This document shows, piece after piece, positions 1 through 6,812 of a stretch of DNA of 33,262 nucleotides. Each line of letters begins with the position of its first letter. The stretch's first letter is position 1. The DNA comes from CAYRSA01 sp964494845. GTDB lineage: Bacteria > Patescibacteriota > Saccharimonadia > Saccharimonadales > JAGQNJ01. The stretch is taken from contig CAZBSC010000007.1 in NCBI GenBank assembly GCA_964494845.1, positions 1 through 33,262 on the forward strand. The letters run 5' to 3'. The notes under the pieces are model-generated. The model saw nothing but the letters and a program-made list of their open reading frames with translations. It was not told where the DNA came from and searched no databases. Made by a program: the position numbers and the translations under genes.

Positions 1-1
1 A

Positions 2-994
2 GGGGCAATGGAAACAGCCATTTCATCTCAATCAAGGGTATTAGCTGGGATCCACCTGGGTATAGATAAAAAAGAAGTTTTGTCGGACAACGGAAGTGAA
101 GTGGTTGCTTATAAGGCTAGACGTCTTTTCTACTCTGCTGGCAGAAACGCGACAGGGCTAAAACTGTGGGTAGACGAATCTACGGGTGGTATGAATGTGT
201 CAATTGACCATGCCTCTCAACTAGTGGGTGAATGGAACAAATTCTATCCTGACAAGCCGACTATTGTTCATGCCGAAGACGGAAATGTCCGAGCGATACT
301 GAGTGCAATCGCCGAGAAGCCAAATGGCAAGGAGATCCCAATTCATATTGCGCATGTATCATCGCGAGAAGAGCTAGAGGCAGTCATAGAAGCCAAAGAA
401 AATGGTATGCGGGTAACGTGTGAGGTTACTCCCCACCATCTATTTGCGACCGCAGCAGAAGTAGTGCAAATTAACGGTTTTGGTTGTGTGAAGCCAAGAC
501 TAAAGAAGGCTGAAGATGTGCAGTTTTTATGGGACAACATGGACCACATTGATGTCTTTGCTAGCGATTGCGCTCCGCATCGTCTGGAGGAAAAAGAAGC
601 AGAGAACCCAGCGTTTGGTGTAACAAACCATACTGTGATGATGCCGTTGCTTTTAGGCGCAGTTTCCGAAGGCAGAATTAAAATGGACGATTTGTATCAA
701 AAAATAGTAGTTACTCCGCGAGAAATATTTAATATATCGATGGAAGATGGAACGAGTGCAGCATTTGATATGAGCGATAACTTTGCTAGCATTGCTGATG
801 CTGAACGTACGATTAGCCCACCGTACGGGCAAAATATGTTCGTACATCTGGAACAACTCGGCACTCTGTACCACCTTGCAGGCAGGGCCGTACATGCCGT
901 CTCGGGTGAATCAGAATTTAGGAGTGGCCAAAACGGGACTGTAGCCAGAAACTACCATGTTAGCCTGCGTCATCTAGTAAAGTGCCCTAGGTAA
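2..994 (+). CDS. pyrC: Dihydroorotase, CAD-like (5' end cut by window)
   Basis: This is the C-terminal part of a zinc amidohydrolase that interconverts carbamoyl aspartate and dihydroorotate in pyrimidine synthesis. The frame is open from base 2. The first ATG at 8 lies inside the conserved fold, so the true start is upstream of the window. Counting from that ATG, GLKLW has the lysine (K52) in the place of the carbamylated active-site lysine. The HAED histidine (H88), the IAHVS histidine (H116), CEVTPHH (138-144) and ASDCAPH (D187) match the metal and catalytic motifs of the dihydroorotase domain of animal CAD. The N-terminal HxH metal motif must lie outside the window. The C-terminal GRAVH segment fits the closing beta-sandwich of amidohydrolases. 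A dihydroorotate dehydrogenase lies just downstream on the same strand, which supports the pyrimidine role over hydantoinase or allantoinase. Confidence 0.87.
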   Translation, partial: GAMETAISSQSRVLAGIHLGIDKKEVLSDNGSEVVAYKARRLFYSAGRNATGLKLWVDESTGGMNVSIDHASQLVGEWNKFYPDKPTIVHAEDGNVRAILSAIAEKPNGKEIPIHIAHVSSREELEAVIEAKENGMRVTCEVTPHHLFATAAEVVQINGFGCVKPRLKKAEDVQFLWDNMDHIDVFASDCAPHRLEEKEAENPAFGVTNHTVMMPLLLGAVSEGRIKMDDLYQKIVVTPREIFNISMEDGTSAAFDMSDNFASIADAERTISPPYGQNMFVHLEQLGTLYHLAGRAVHAVSGESEFRSGQNGTVARNYHVSLRHLVKCPR

Positions 995-1006
995 AGCTGA
1001 GCATCA

Positions 1007-1023
1007 TCACAGATATTCTGTGA
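1007..1023. terminator. Hairpin between convergent dihydroorotase and trmB-like genes
   Basis: Two 7-base arms (TCACAGA and TCTGTGA) flank a 3-base loop. The hairpin overlaps the last codons of the minus-strand regulator and begins 13 bases after the dihydroorotase stop. On the plus strand a weak ACGG/CCGT stem and a short T run follow. It may terminate the dihydroorotase transcript, but the T tract does not directly follow the main stem, so the call is tentative. Confidence 0.3.
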
Positions 1024-1825
1024 CGGGTTTTGCCGTTTTCCATAGTGTCTCAAAGATAGATCTTTGGGTCTCTACGAACTGCTGGCTTTCGACTTCGAAA
1101 CCAACTATTTCGACGTTTTTTAGGTAAACCTGTGCGTATGTATTGTCGTATATTAGGGTGTCACCTTTTATTGGAATGCTTTTAATATCGAGGACTCTGA
1201 TGTCTTCAATTCTTGTCCTCGAGATGGCTGAATCAGGATGGGTATACTTCCGAATCGAGTCTATCGCTGCCGGCGTGGCATTTATCAAAACGCGTTCTTC
1301 GATCTTTCTAATTCTTGATTCTTCTACGAATCTTTCGTAGAACCGCATACCTACATAACGACCTCTACCCCAGTCGCTATAAACATATACAGTGTTTTTG
1401 GCTTTTAGAGTATTCCAGTATAGCTGTCTAGCGCCGGATCGATTTTTGTAGTAGTGGACAGATGTGGTGCCCGGTGCAAGGGCTGGAGTGTTAATAGTTA
1501 TTGACTCTTCCAGCGAATTTAGGTCTGATTTTAGCCTCTGCAAACGTAGCATTTTCTCGTCAAGTCCGTGGTGCATTACACCTATAGAGTAGGGACGAAT
1601 TTTTTTGAAACTATCGTGAATTATCTCTTCTGCAATTCCTAGCTCAAATAGTCCTCTCAGGTTCTCGTATACAGAGCTCCTCGGTATAGAGGCCAACTTT
1701 ACTATTTCCTGAATCCGCAGCTCCCTATGTTCTACCAATAGTAAGTAAATTGTTGTTTGGTTTTTTGAAAGACCAAATTTTCTCAGTTCAGCTTCAATAA
1801 CTTTTATATCAGTCATTTTGTCCAT
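1007..1825 (-). CDS. TrmB-family transcriptional regulator
   Basis: A 272-aa protein with the TrmB-type architecture. Residues about 8-75 form a winged helix-turn-helix (FGLSKNQTTIYLLLVEH, then IPRSSVYENLRGL as recognition helix). A heptad-like helix follows at about 88-112, then a PLD-like effector domain to the C-terminus. TrmB proteins usually sense sugars, but the ligand here cannot be read from sequence. The first ATG (1825) is used; a second in-frame ATG three codons later is possible, and neither has a clear Shine-Dalgarno site. It is divergent from the dihydroorotate dehydrogenase gene and shares a roughly 90-bp intergenic region with it, so control of that gene or of its own expression is plausible (inference). 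A second TrmB protein at 19923 has low similarity outside the HTH. Confidence 0.82.
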   Translation of the reverse strand: MDKMTDIKVIEAELRKFGLSKNQTTIYLLLVEHRELRIQEIVKLASIPRSSVYENLRGLFELGIAEEIIHDSFKKIRPYSIGVMHHGLDEKMLRLQRLKSDLNSLEESITINTPALAPGTTSVHYYKNRSGARQLYWNTLKAKNTVYVYSDWGRGRYVGMRFYERFVEESRIRKIEERVLINATPAAIDSIRKYTHPDSAISRTRIEDIRVLDIKSIPIKGDTLIYDNTYAQVYLKNVEIVGFEVESQQFVETQRSIFETLWKTAKPVTEYL

Positions 1826-1848
1826 TAACGACGGCCCATGTCGTCAAA

Positions 1849-1877
1849 TTTACGAATTTACTAGTCAACCACATAAT
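1849..1877 (+). promoter_or_regulatory. Possible promoter for dihydroorotate dehydrogenase
   Basis: TTTACG (1849-1854) and CATAAT (1872-1877) are separated by 17 bases, upstream of the ribosome binding site at 1902. Just before it lies a 5-bp inverted repeat, ACGAC/GTCGT (1828-1844), in the divergent intergenic region, which could be an operator. Both are weak matches seen by eye. Confidence 0.3.
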
Positions 1878-1916
1878 CGCAAGTATATCAGTCTTGTAAA
1901 TAGGAGAAAAAAGGTT

Positions 1917-3029
1917 ATGGCTAGCATACAGGATAGATACGAAACATTTGTTGGCGAACAACTTAAGTCCGGAGCCGAATTATCTCTAAGCATGTTAGGG
2001 GCAAGCGATATAGGACAAAGTATATTAGAGGCATACGCTTTTGGCTCAGAAGGAAGGATTGTAGACCCCAGGTTACAGACAAATTTCGGGGATATAGACC
2101 TAGAAAATCCGGTTATGTTTGGAGCTGGCTGGGACAAGAAGGGACGAGCAGTAAAGGGATTAAACGCTCTTGGCTTTTCTGGTGGCGATGTTGGGACGAT
2201 TTTGGTTTTTGATCAGAAAGGCAACCCAAAACCTAGGCTATGGACTATTGACGATAATCATAGTGTTGGTTTGAACAGGCTGGGTTTTAATAGCCCAGGA
2301 ATGGAAGTGGTAAGAAGTTATCTTGATAAAACAGGACCGGTAGACTTCCCAATAGGGGCAAATGTTGGCAAGAACAAGCTAATGCCGAATGAAATGGCCC
2401 CTTGGGCACATGCTGAGGTAATTAAGTATTTAGGAGGCCGGGTTAGCTATATAGTATTGGGGCTTTCATCACCAAACACACCAGACCTTCGTGCTCTTCA
2501 AGACAAAGGGCCACTTAGAGACAATATACAGGCTTCGTTCGAGGCTATGGGCGGGGTGTTACCGCTTTGGCTAAAGATTGACTCTGAAAGAAGTGAAGGT
2601 GAGTTGGATGACATAATGGAAGTGGCCATAGAAGAGGGAGTCACTGGTTTGGTTGCCTGCAACACGTACATGGGCTCTGATTTAAAGGGTAAATACGGTT
2701 TGAGGTGGCGAGAAGAAGCTGGAGGATTGAGCGGGGCGGACGATGAGTATCGAGCCAGAACCACGAGCGTTATTAGGAGAATCTACGAACAAGCCGGAGA
2801 CGAACTTGACATTATTGGGGCGGGCGGAGTTAGTGATGCAATGACGGCGATTGATAAAATGCGCGCAGGAGCGTCAGCTGTACAAGTTGTAACGGCAATT
2901 CGTCCCAGCAAAGGCAAGGTAGCAGCGAATATCATTCGAGGTATGGTTGACTATATGGACGAAGAAGGCTGGGACAAGGTTACTGACTTAATCGGTGTCG
3001 ACACAGACCGTGGATCGAAGGCGGCTTAG
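1917..3029 (+). CDS. pyrD: Dihydroorotate dehydrogenase, class 2-like
   Basis: A 370-aa FMN enzyme that oxidises dihydroorotate to orotate. The start at 1917 is preferred because AGGAG lies at 1902-1906; the frame is open 99 bases further upstream, but that stretch has no family similarity. Class 2 features are a leading helical segment (1-60), GTILVFDQKGNPKPRL (93-108), NRLGFNSPG (120-128), NVGKNK (149-154), LSSPNTPDLRALQ (183-195) with serine where class 2 enzymes have the catalytic base, ACNT, and the GAGGVSD phosphate loop. Class 2 enzymes normally reduce membrane quinones, and no quinone gene is visible here. Where the usual motif is VNISSPNTPG, this protein has VLGLSSPNTPD, so the FMN and substrate site has drifted. 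It ends convergently, overlapping yajQ by 4 bases. Confidence 0.9.
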   Translation: MASIQDRYETFVGEQLKSGAELSLSMLGASDIGQSILEAYAFGSEGRIVDPRLQTNFGDIDLENPVMFGAGWDKKGRAVKGLNALGFSGGDVGTILVFDQKGNPKPRLWTIDDNHSVGLNRLGFNSPGMEVVRSYLDKTGPVDFPIGANVGKNKLMPNEMAPWAHAEVIKYLGGRVSYIVLGLSSPNTPDLRALQDKGPLRDNIQASFEAMGGVLPLWLKIDSERSEGELDDIMEVAIEEGVTGLVACNTYMGSDLKGKYGLRWREEAGGLSGADDEYRARTTSVIRRIYEQAGDELDIIGAGGVSDAMTAIDKMRAGASAVQVVTAIRPSKGKVAANIIRGMVDYMDEEGWDKVTDLIGVDTDRGSKAA

Positions 3030-3523
3030 CGGAAGTTAGTGAAGTTGAGGGGGAAGTCGAAGTCTTGAGATTTTAGCAGTTGCATGGCTGCTTGCAGCTC
3101 GTCTTTCTTTTGGCTGGTTACGCGGACTTCTTCACCCTGAATTTGGGTTTTTACTTTTGGCAATTCATCTCTTATTAACTTTGTGATTTTTTTGGATTTT
3201 TCTTGGTCCAGACCACGTTGAAACGGAACTTCCCAGTGCATTTTCAGGTTAGTGGTTAATGGCTCGCGGGAAACATCAATAACTTTTTGGCTTTGGCCCC
3301 TAGAAGCTAGCTTTTTTCGAATAATATCAGCAATAGAATCTAGCTGAAACTGACTATCGCCCATAACCTTGAAACCTGTTTTATCGCCATTTAGCCACTC
3401 GACGGCGGCAGAAGTGCCTTTAAAATCATAACGGTTCGATAGTTCTCGTTGGGTTTGGTCAAAGACATTTATCATCTCTGCCTTGTCGAACTCACTAACT
3501 ACATCAAAACTAAACTGTGCCAT
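3026..3523 (-). CDS. yajQ: YajQ family nucleotide-binding protein
   Basis: A 165-aa protein, the usual length of the YajQ/UPF0234 family. The N-terminal FSFDVVSEFDKAEMINVFDQ and SNRYDFKGT (31-39) are family signatures. They are followed by two ferredoxin-like halves, with KTQIQGEEVRVTSQKKDELQAAMQLLKS and the closing FPLNFTNFR. Family members bind nucleotides and RNA, and some bind cyclic di-GMP; the role here is unknown. It is read divergently from pheS across only 38 bases, and its stop overlaps the dihydroorotate dehydrogenase stop by 4 bases. There is no Shine-Dalgarno site, and the ATG sits 6 bases after a possible extended -10 box. Confidence 0.93.
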   Translation of the reverse strand: MAQFSFDVVSEFDKAEMINVFDQTQRELSNRYDFKGTSAAVEWLNGDKTGFKVMGDSQFQLDSIADIIRKKLASRGQSQKVIDVSREPLTTNLKMHWEVPFQRGLDQEKSKKITKLIRDELPKVKTQIQGEEVRVTSQKKDELQAAMQLLKSQDFDFPLNFTNFR

Positions 3524-3529
3524 ACCACA

Positions 3530-3538
3530 AGGGTACCA
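3530..3538 (-). promoter_or_regulatory. Possible extended -10 box of yajQ
   Basis: On the minus strand, TGGTACCCT ends 6 bases before the yajQ ATG. The hexamer TACCCT keeps only the TAnnnT core, so this is the weakest of the leaderless-type boxes in the window. It lies back to back with the pheS promoter. Confidence 0.28.
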
Positions 3539-3542
3539 CAGA

Positions 3543-3551
3543 TGATATACT
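3543..3551 (+). promoter_or_regulatory. Extended -10 promoter of the pheS operon
   Basis: TGATATACT is an extended -10 box (TGn plus TATACT) 10 bases before the pheS ATG. There is no recognisable -35 box, as is common for extended -10 promoters. A start 6-7 bases downstream would leave a leader of about 4 nt, and no ribosome binding site is present. The identical 9-mer precedes uvrB and gatC. Confidence 0.55.
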
Positions 3552-3561
3552 GTTTTTAAGC

Positions 3562-4590
3562 ATGAGTTTTAAGCATAAAAAGATTGAGTCGACCGCAACT
3601 GCTTTGAGAAAGCAGATAGAAACAGCTGAAAACAAAGCTGCGGTTTTGCGTGCACCCGAGCTGAAAGCTCTTGCGGCTGAAATTCCTCTGTTAAAACCAG
3701 AGGAGCGCGCTAGCTACGGGAAAGAGCTGAACCAGCTAAAATCCGAGCTTGAAAAACTGGTTGCAGACGCAGCAGATGACAATGAAAAACTAGACCCAAT
3801 TGATGTTACGGCACCATTTGATGCTAACGCCAAAAAACCATCATTATTGCCTGCCCAAAATGGCAGCAAGCACCCTTTGATGACAGAGCTAGAGAGTGTG
3901 ATTGAAATTTTCGCACGCATGGGCTTTGTTCATATGGACGTAAGGCAACTTGACGACGAATACCACATGTTCGATAGTCTCAACTTTCCTAAAGGGCACC
4001 CAGCACGTGACGATTACGACACTTTCATAACCACAGATGGGCTTATTGCTCCAGCTCATGCAAGTGTTATGCAAAATCGTTTGCAGAAAAAGTATAAAAG
4101 TAACCTGGACCAGGGTAAACCAATTAGTGTTGTTTACACCGGCAGAACTTTTCGCAATGAGGACGTAGATGCGCGACACGAACATACGTTCTACCAGGTA
4201 GAAATTAGCTACATTGATAAAAATATTAATGCCGGAAACCTCGTCGCGACATTCAAGACATTTTTGGAAGAATACTATCAACAGAAAATCGAAGTCAGGA
4301 CCCAGCCGTTCTACTTCCCGTTCACCGAGCCAAGCTTCGAGCTAGCTCTCAGTTGCCCATTTTGCAAGAAAAAAGGTTGCAATGTATGTAGCTATTCTGG
4401 TTGGATTGAGCTTTTGGGCATGGGTATGATAAACCCAAATGTCCTTAAAATGGGCGGTATAGATCCTAATATATACACTGGTTTTGCGGGCGGTATGGGC
4501 CTCGATAGATTAGTGATGATGAAACACGGCATAGAAGATGTCCGGCATTTTGAATCTGGCAAATTAGACTTCTTGAGGCAATTCTCATGA
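3562..4590 (+). CDS. pheS: Phenylalanine--tRNA ligase alpha subunit
   Basis: A 342-aa class II synthetase subunit that charges tRNA-Phe as an (alpha beta)2 tetramer with PheT. Residues 1-85 are a lysine- and glutamate-rich coiled coil expected to contact tRNA. The catalytic domain contains HPLMTELESVIEIFARMGF, motif 2 (GRTFRNEDVDARHEHTFYQVE), FPFTEPSFE, a cysteine pair segment CPFC/CNVC leading into SGWIELLGMGMINPNVL, and motif 3 (GMGLDRLVMMKHGI). The ATG at 3562 is chosen over an upstream GTG at 3517, because that GTG lies before the promoter and inside yajQ's start region. It heads a seven-gene run of overlapping genes; pheT is four genes further on instead of adjacent. Confidence 0.96.
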   Translation: MSFKHKKIESTATALRKQIETAENKAAVLRAPELKALAAEIPLLKPEERASYGKELNQLKSELEKLVADAADDNEKLDPIDVTAPFDANAKKPSLLPAQNGSKHPLMTELESVIEIFARMGFVHMDVRQLDDEYHMFDSLNFPKGHPARDDYDTFITTDGLIAPAHASVMQNRLQKKYKSNLDQGKPISVVYTGRTFRNEDVDARHEHTFYQVEISYIDKNINAGNLVATFKTFLEEYYQQKIEVRTQPFYFPFTEPSFELALSCPFCKKKGCNVCSYSGWIELLGMGMINPNVLKMGGIDPNIYTGFAGGMGLDRLVMMKHGIEDVRHFESGKLDFLRQFS

Positions 4591-5066
4591 CCGCTGAAGA
4601 AAACATGAAAAAAGCTATTCAATTAGCAAAAGAGTCCGAGCAACAAGGGGGCATACCTTCGGGTGCAATCATACTAAATCCGGACGGTCGGGTTGTCGGT
4701 TCGGGCATGGGTCTTGTCACGCCATTGCACGATGCGACTATGCACGGTGAGAGTATGGCAATACGTGATGCATGTAAGAATATGAATACTGCGGATCTGA
4801 ACGGTTGCATAATGTTCGGGACCATTGAACCATGTGGTATGTGCCTAAGCGCAGCGCTTTGGGCCAATATAAGTGAAATTTATTTCGGTGCGTATGCCGA
4901 CGACATCAAAGGAAACAATTACGAATACGCGGACTATAGCTCGAAAAAATTAGCAAAGAGATCACGATTATGGAATGGGTCTCATATAAGAATAACTGGC
5001 GGCATTTTAGGTGACGAGTGCAAGCAACTCCTGGCCGAGTATAAAGATTGGGCAAGAAAGAAATGA
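4587..5066 (+). CDS. Nucleoside/cytidine-type deaminase (CDA superfamily)
   Basis: A 159-aa zinc deaminase. The zinc site is complete: HGE at 53-55 (histidine ligand and catalytic glutamate) and EPCGMC at 81-86 (two cysteine ligands). The layout (DATMHGESMAIRDA, then GTIEPCGMCLSAALWANI and YFGAYADD) is closest to guanine/cytosine deaminases and TadA-like proteins. The length and the C-terminal WNGSHIRITGGILGDECKQLL resemble the free-base deaminase branch more than tRNA adenosine deaminase, but the substrate cannot be fixed. The start ATGA overlaps the pheS stop, so translation is probably coupled. It separates pheS from pheT together with three other genes. Confidence 0.86.
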   Translation: MTAEENMKKAIQLAKESEQQGGIPSGAIILNPDGRVVGSGMGLVTPLHDATMHGESMAIRDACKNMNTADLNGCIMFGTIEPCGMCLSAALWANISEIYFGAYADDIKGNNYEYADYSSKKLAKRSRLWNGSHIRITGGILGDECKQLLAEYKDWARKK

Positions 5067-5674
5067 AATTTATTGACCTATCGGTACCGATTAATGAGGA
5101 TACGCCAATCTATCCAGGTGACCCAAAAACTAGTATCAAGCCAGCTGGTGTTCTAGAGAAAGATGGCTTTTGTGATCATTACGTTTCGATGGGAACGCAC
5201 GTTGGCACACATGTTGATGCGCCAATGCACATGATTGCGGGCGGTCAGTCGCTGGACCAAGTTCCAGTTGACCAGTTCATCGGGCGCGGTGTCTATGTTG
5301 AAGTAACAGATGGCAACTTTGACGCAGTAAGAGAGGCTGATATCCACGAAGGTGACATAGTACTGTTGAGCACTGGAATGGGCGCCAAATACCACGAGCC
5401 CGTATACTTTGATGATTACCCAGCAATGAGCGACGAAATCGCCAACTACCTAGTACAGAAAAAGATAAAAATGGTTGGCGTGGACACTTGTAGTGTTGAT
5501 AATAAAGATGGTTTTCCGGTCCACAAGATTCTACTAGGCGGCAATGTGTTAATTATCGAGAATCTTACAAATCTAGGACAACTGGCGGGCAAAACCTTTA
5601 GAATATTCGCGTTGCCAATCAATCTACAAATTGACGGCGCCCCAGCCAGAGTAATAGCGGAGATAGAAACATGA
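5063..5674 (+). CDS. Cyclase family metal hydrolase (kynurenine formamidase-like)
   Basis: A 203-aa protein of the cyclase/arylformamidase family (Pfam cyclase). The start is the ATG at 5063 that overlaps the preceding stop as ATGA; an in-frame TTG at 5048 is less likely. The N-terminus IDLSVPINEDTPIYPGDP, the metal motif THVGTHVDAPMH (H46, H50, D52, H56) and the later HKILLGGNVLIIENLTNL with its conserved glutamate are diagnostic. Members hydrolyse N-formylkynurenine, isatin or other cyclic amides. Whether the substrate is aromatic, which would be intriguing inside a phenylalanyl-tRNA synthetase operon, is not shown by the sequence. Confidence 0.88.
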   Translation: MKFIDLSVPINEDTPIYPGDPKTSIKPAGVLEKDGFCDHYVSMGTHVGTHVDAPMHMIAGGQSLDQVPVDQFIGRGVYVEVTDGNFDAVREADIHEGDIVLLSTGMGAKYHEPVYFDDYPAMSDEIANYLVQKKIKMVGVDTCSVDNKDGFPVHKILLGGNVLIIENLTNLGQLAGKTFRIFALPINLQIDGAPARVIAEIET

Positions 5675-6249
5675 AAAACGCAATATTAGTACCAGGCACA
5701 CCTAGTAAGGATGAGCACTACGACCCGAAAAGACCGCCTAACAGTGAAGATAACTGGTTTTCTTGGCTTCGGCGACAACTGATTCTTAAAGATATTCTTG
5801 CGGTTTCTATAGAATTTCCGTATCCATTTAGGCCTAGATACGATGTTTGGAAAAAGGAATTCGAAAGGTTTGATCTTTCACCGGAAACAATTTTAGTTGG
5901 ACATAGTTGCGGCGGCGGATTTCTGATTCGTTATTTAAGCGAACATGAAGATCTGAAAGTTGGAAAGACAATAATTGTTGCTCCCTGGACAAACCCAGAT
6001 AACGACCCAGACTATGACACAGCAGATTTTTTTGAGTTCGAGATTGATCCGGAATTTCCAAATAGGACGCAGGGCGTAACGGTGTTTATTTCCAGTGATG
6101 ATTCTAGTGACGTAAATAAGACGGTTGAGATTCTAAAAAAGAACGTAAAAAGCATTAAGTACAAAGAATATACGAATAAGGGACATTTTTGCAAAGAAGA
6201 CCTCGGAGGAGTGGATTTCCCTGAGCTTTTAGAGGAGTTAGAGATATGA
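5671..6249 (+). CDS. Alpha/beta hydrolase, RBBP9/YdeN-like (copy 1)
   Basis: A 192-aa small serine hydrolase. It has an N-terminal strand MKNAILVPGTP, a nucleophile elbow VGHSCGGG with S79, an acid candidate at D143/D144 (SSDD), and a histidine at H172 in KGHF. This matches the RBBP9/YdeN family (DUF1234-type). The substrate is unknown. It overlaps the cyclase gene as ATGA and the next gene, its clear paralogue, by 4 bases. The two share the MKNAI start, the elbow block ETILVGHSCGGGFL and the segment VGK-x2-(I/L)VAPW. Confidence 0.85.
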   Translation: MKNAILVPGTPSKDEHYDPKRPPNSEDNWFSWLRRQLILKDILAVSIEFPYPFRPRYDVWKKEFERFDLSPETILVGHSCGGGFLIRYLSEHEDLKVGKTIIVAPWTNPDNDPDYDTADFFEFEIDPEFPNRTQGVTVFISSDDSSDVNKTVEILKKNVKSIKYKEYTNKGHFCKEDLGGVDFPELLEELEI

Positions 6250-6812
6250 AAAACGCAATTATCCTGCACGGCAAACCCAGCAAAGACCACTTTTATGATG
6301 TTAACTTTCCTTCGTTTAGTAACTATTACTGGTTACCGTGGCTTCAGAAACAGTTAGTTGTACGCGAAATTCCGACGCAAACGCCTGAGGTTCCTAATGG
6401 CTGGGTTGCCGACTACACTACATGGCAAAAAGAGTTCGAGCGTTATGACATAGGTCCCGAGACAATATTGGTCGGCCATAGTTGTGGCGGCGGTTTTTTA
6501 GTACGCTGGTTAAGCGAACACAAAGACATTTCAGTAGGTAAAGTCGTTTTGGTAGCGCCCTGGATTGATCCAGCCAAGGAATTCGATACCGGTGATTTTT
6601 TCGACTTTACCATTGATTCTGATTTAGCTAAGCGAACGGCCGGTATTACAATTTTTAATTCCGATGACGATGGCGAAAGCGTAAATAAAAGCGTGCAAAT
6701 ACTGAAAGAAAAAATAAAAGGCGTTAAGTATAAAGAGTTTCATGATTATGGACATTTCTTTGACGACAGAAGAATGCAGTTCCCTGAATTGCTACAGGAG
6801 ATTATAGGATGA
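6246..6812 (+). CDS. Alpha/beta hydrolase, RBBP9/YdeN-like (copy 2)
   Basis: A 188-aa tandem paralogue of the gene before it. The catalytic set is preserved: S79 in GHSCGGG, aspartates at 140-142 (NSDDD) and H170 in YGHF. Conservation is strongest around the nucleophile and in the VNKSVQILKEKIKGVKYKEF segment. The two copies differ most in residues 15-55, which form the cap or substrate entrance, so they may have diverged in specificity. ATGA overlaps at both ends place it in the pheS-pheT operon. Confidence 0.85.
   Translation: MKNAIILHGKPSKDHFYDVNFPSFSNYYWLPWLQKQLVVREIPTQTPEVPNGWVADYTTWQKEFERYDIGPETILVGHSCGGGFLVRWLSEHKDISVGKVVLVAPWIDPAKEFDTGDFFDFTIDSDLAKRTAGITIFNSDDDGESVNKSVQILKEKIKGVKYKEFHDYGHFFDDRRMQFPELLQEIIG

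Noticed and set aside
1818..1916. N-terminal extension of the dihydroorotate dehydrogenase frame
   Set aside because: It overlaps the divergent regulator start and has no family similarity, while AGGAG at 1902 supports the start at 1917.
3889..4281. 130-codon minus-strand open frame across pheS
   Set aside because: Antisense shadow of highly conserved pheS sequence, with no family similarity of its own.
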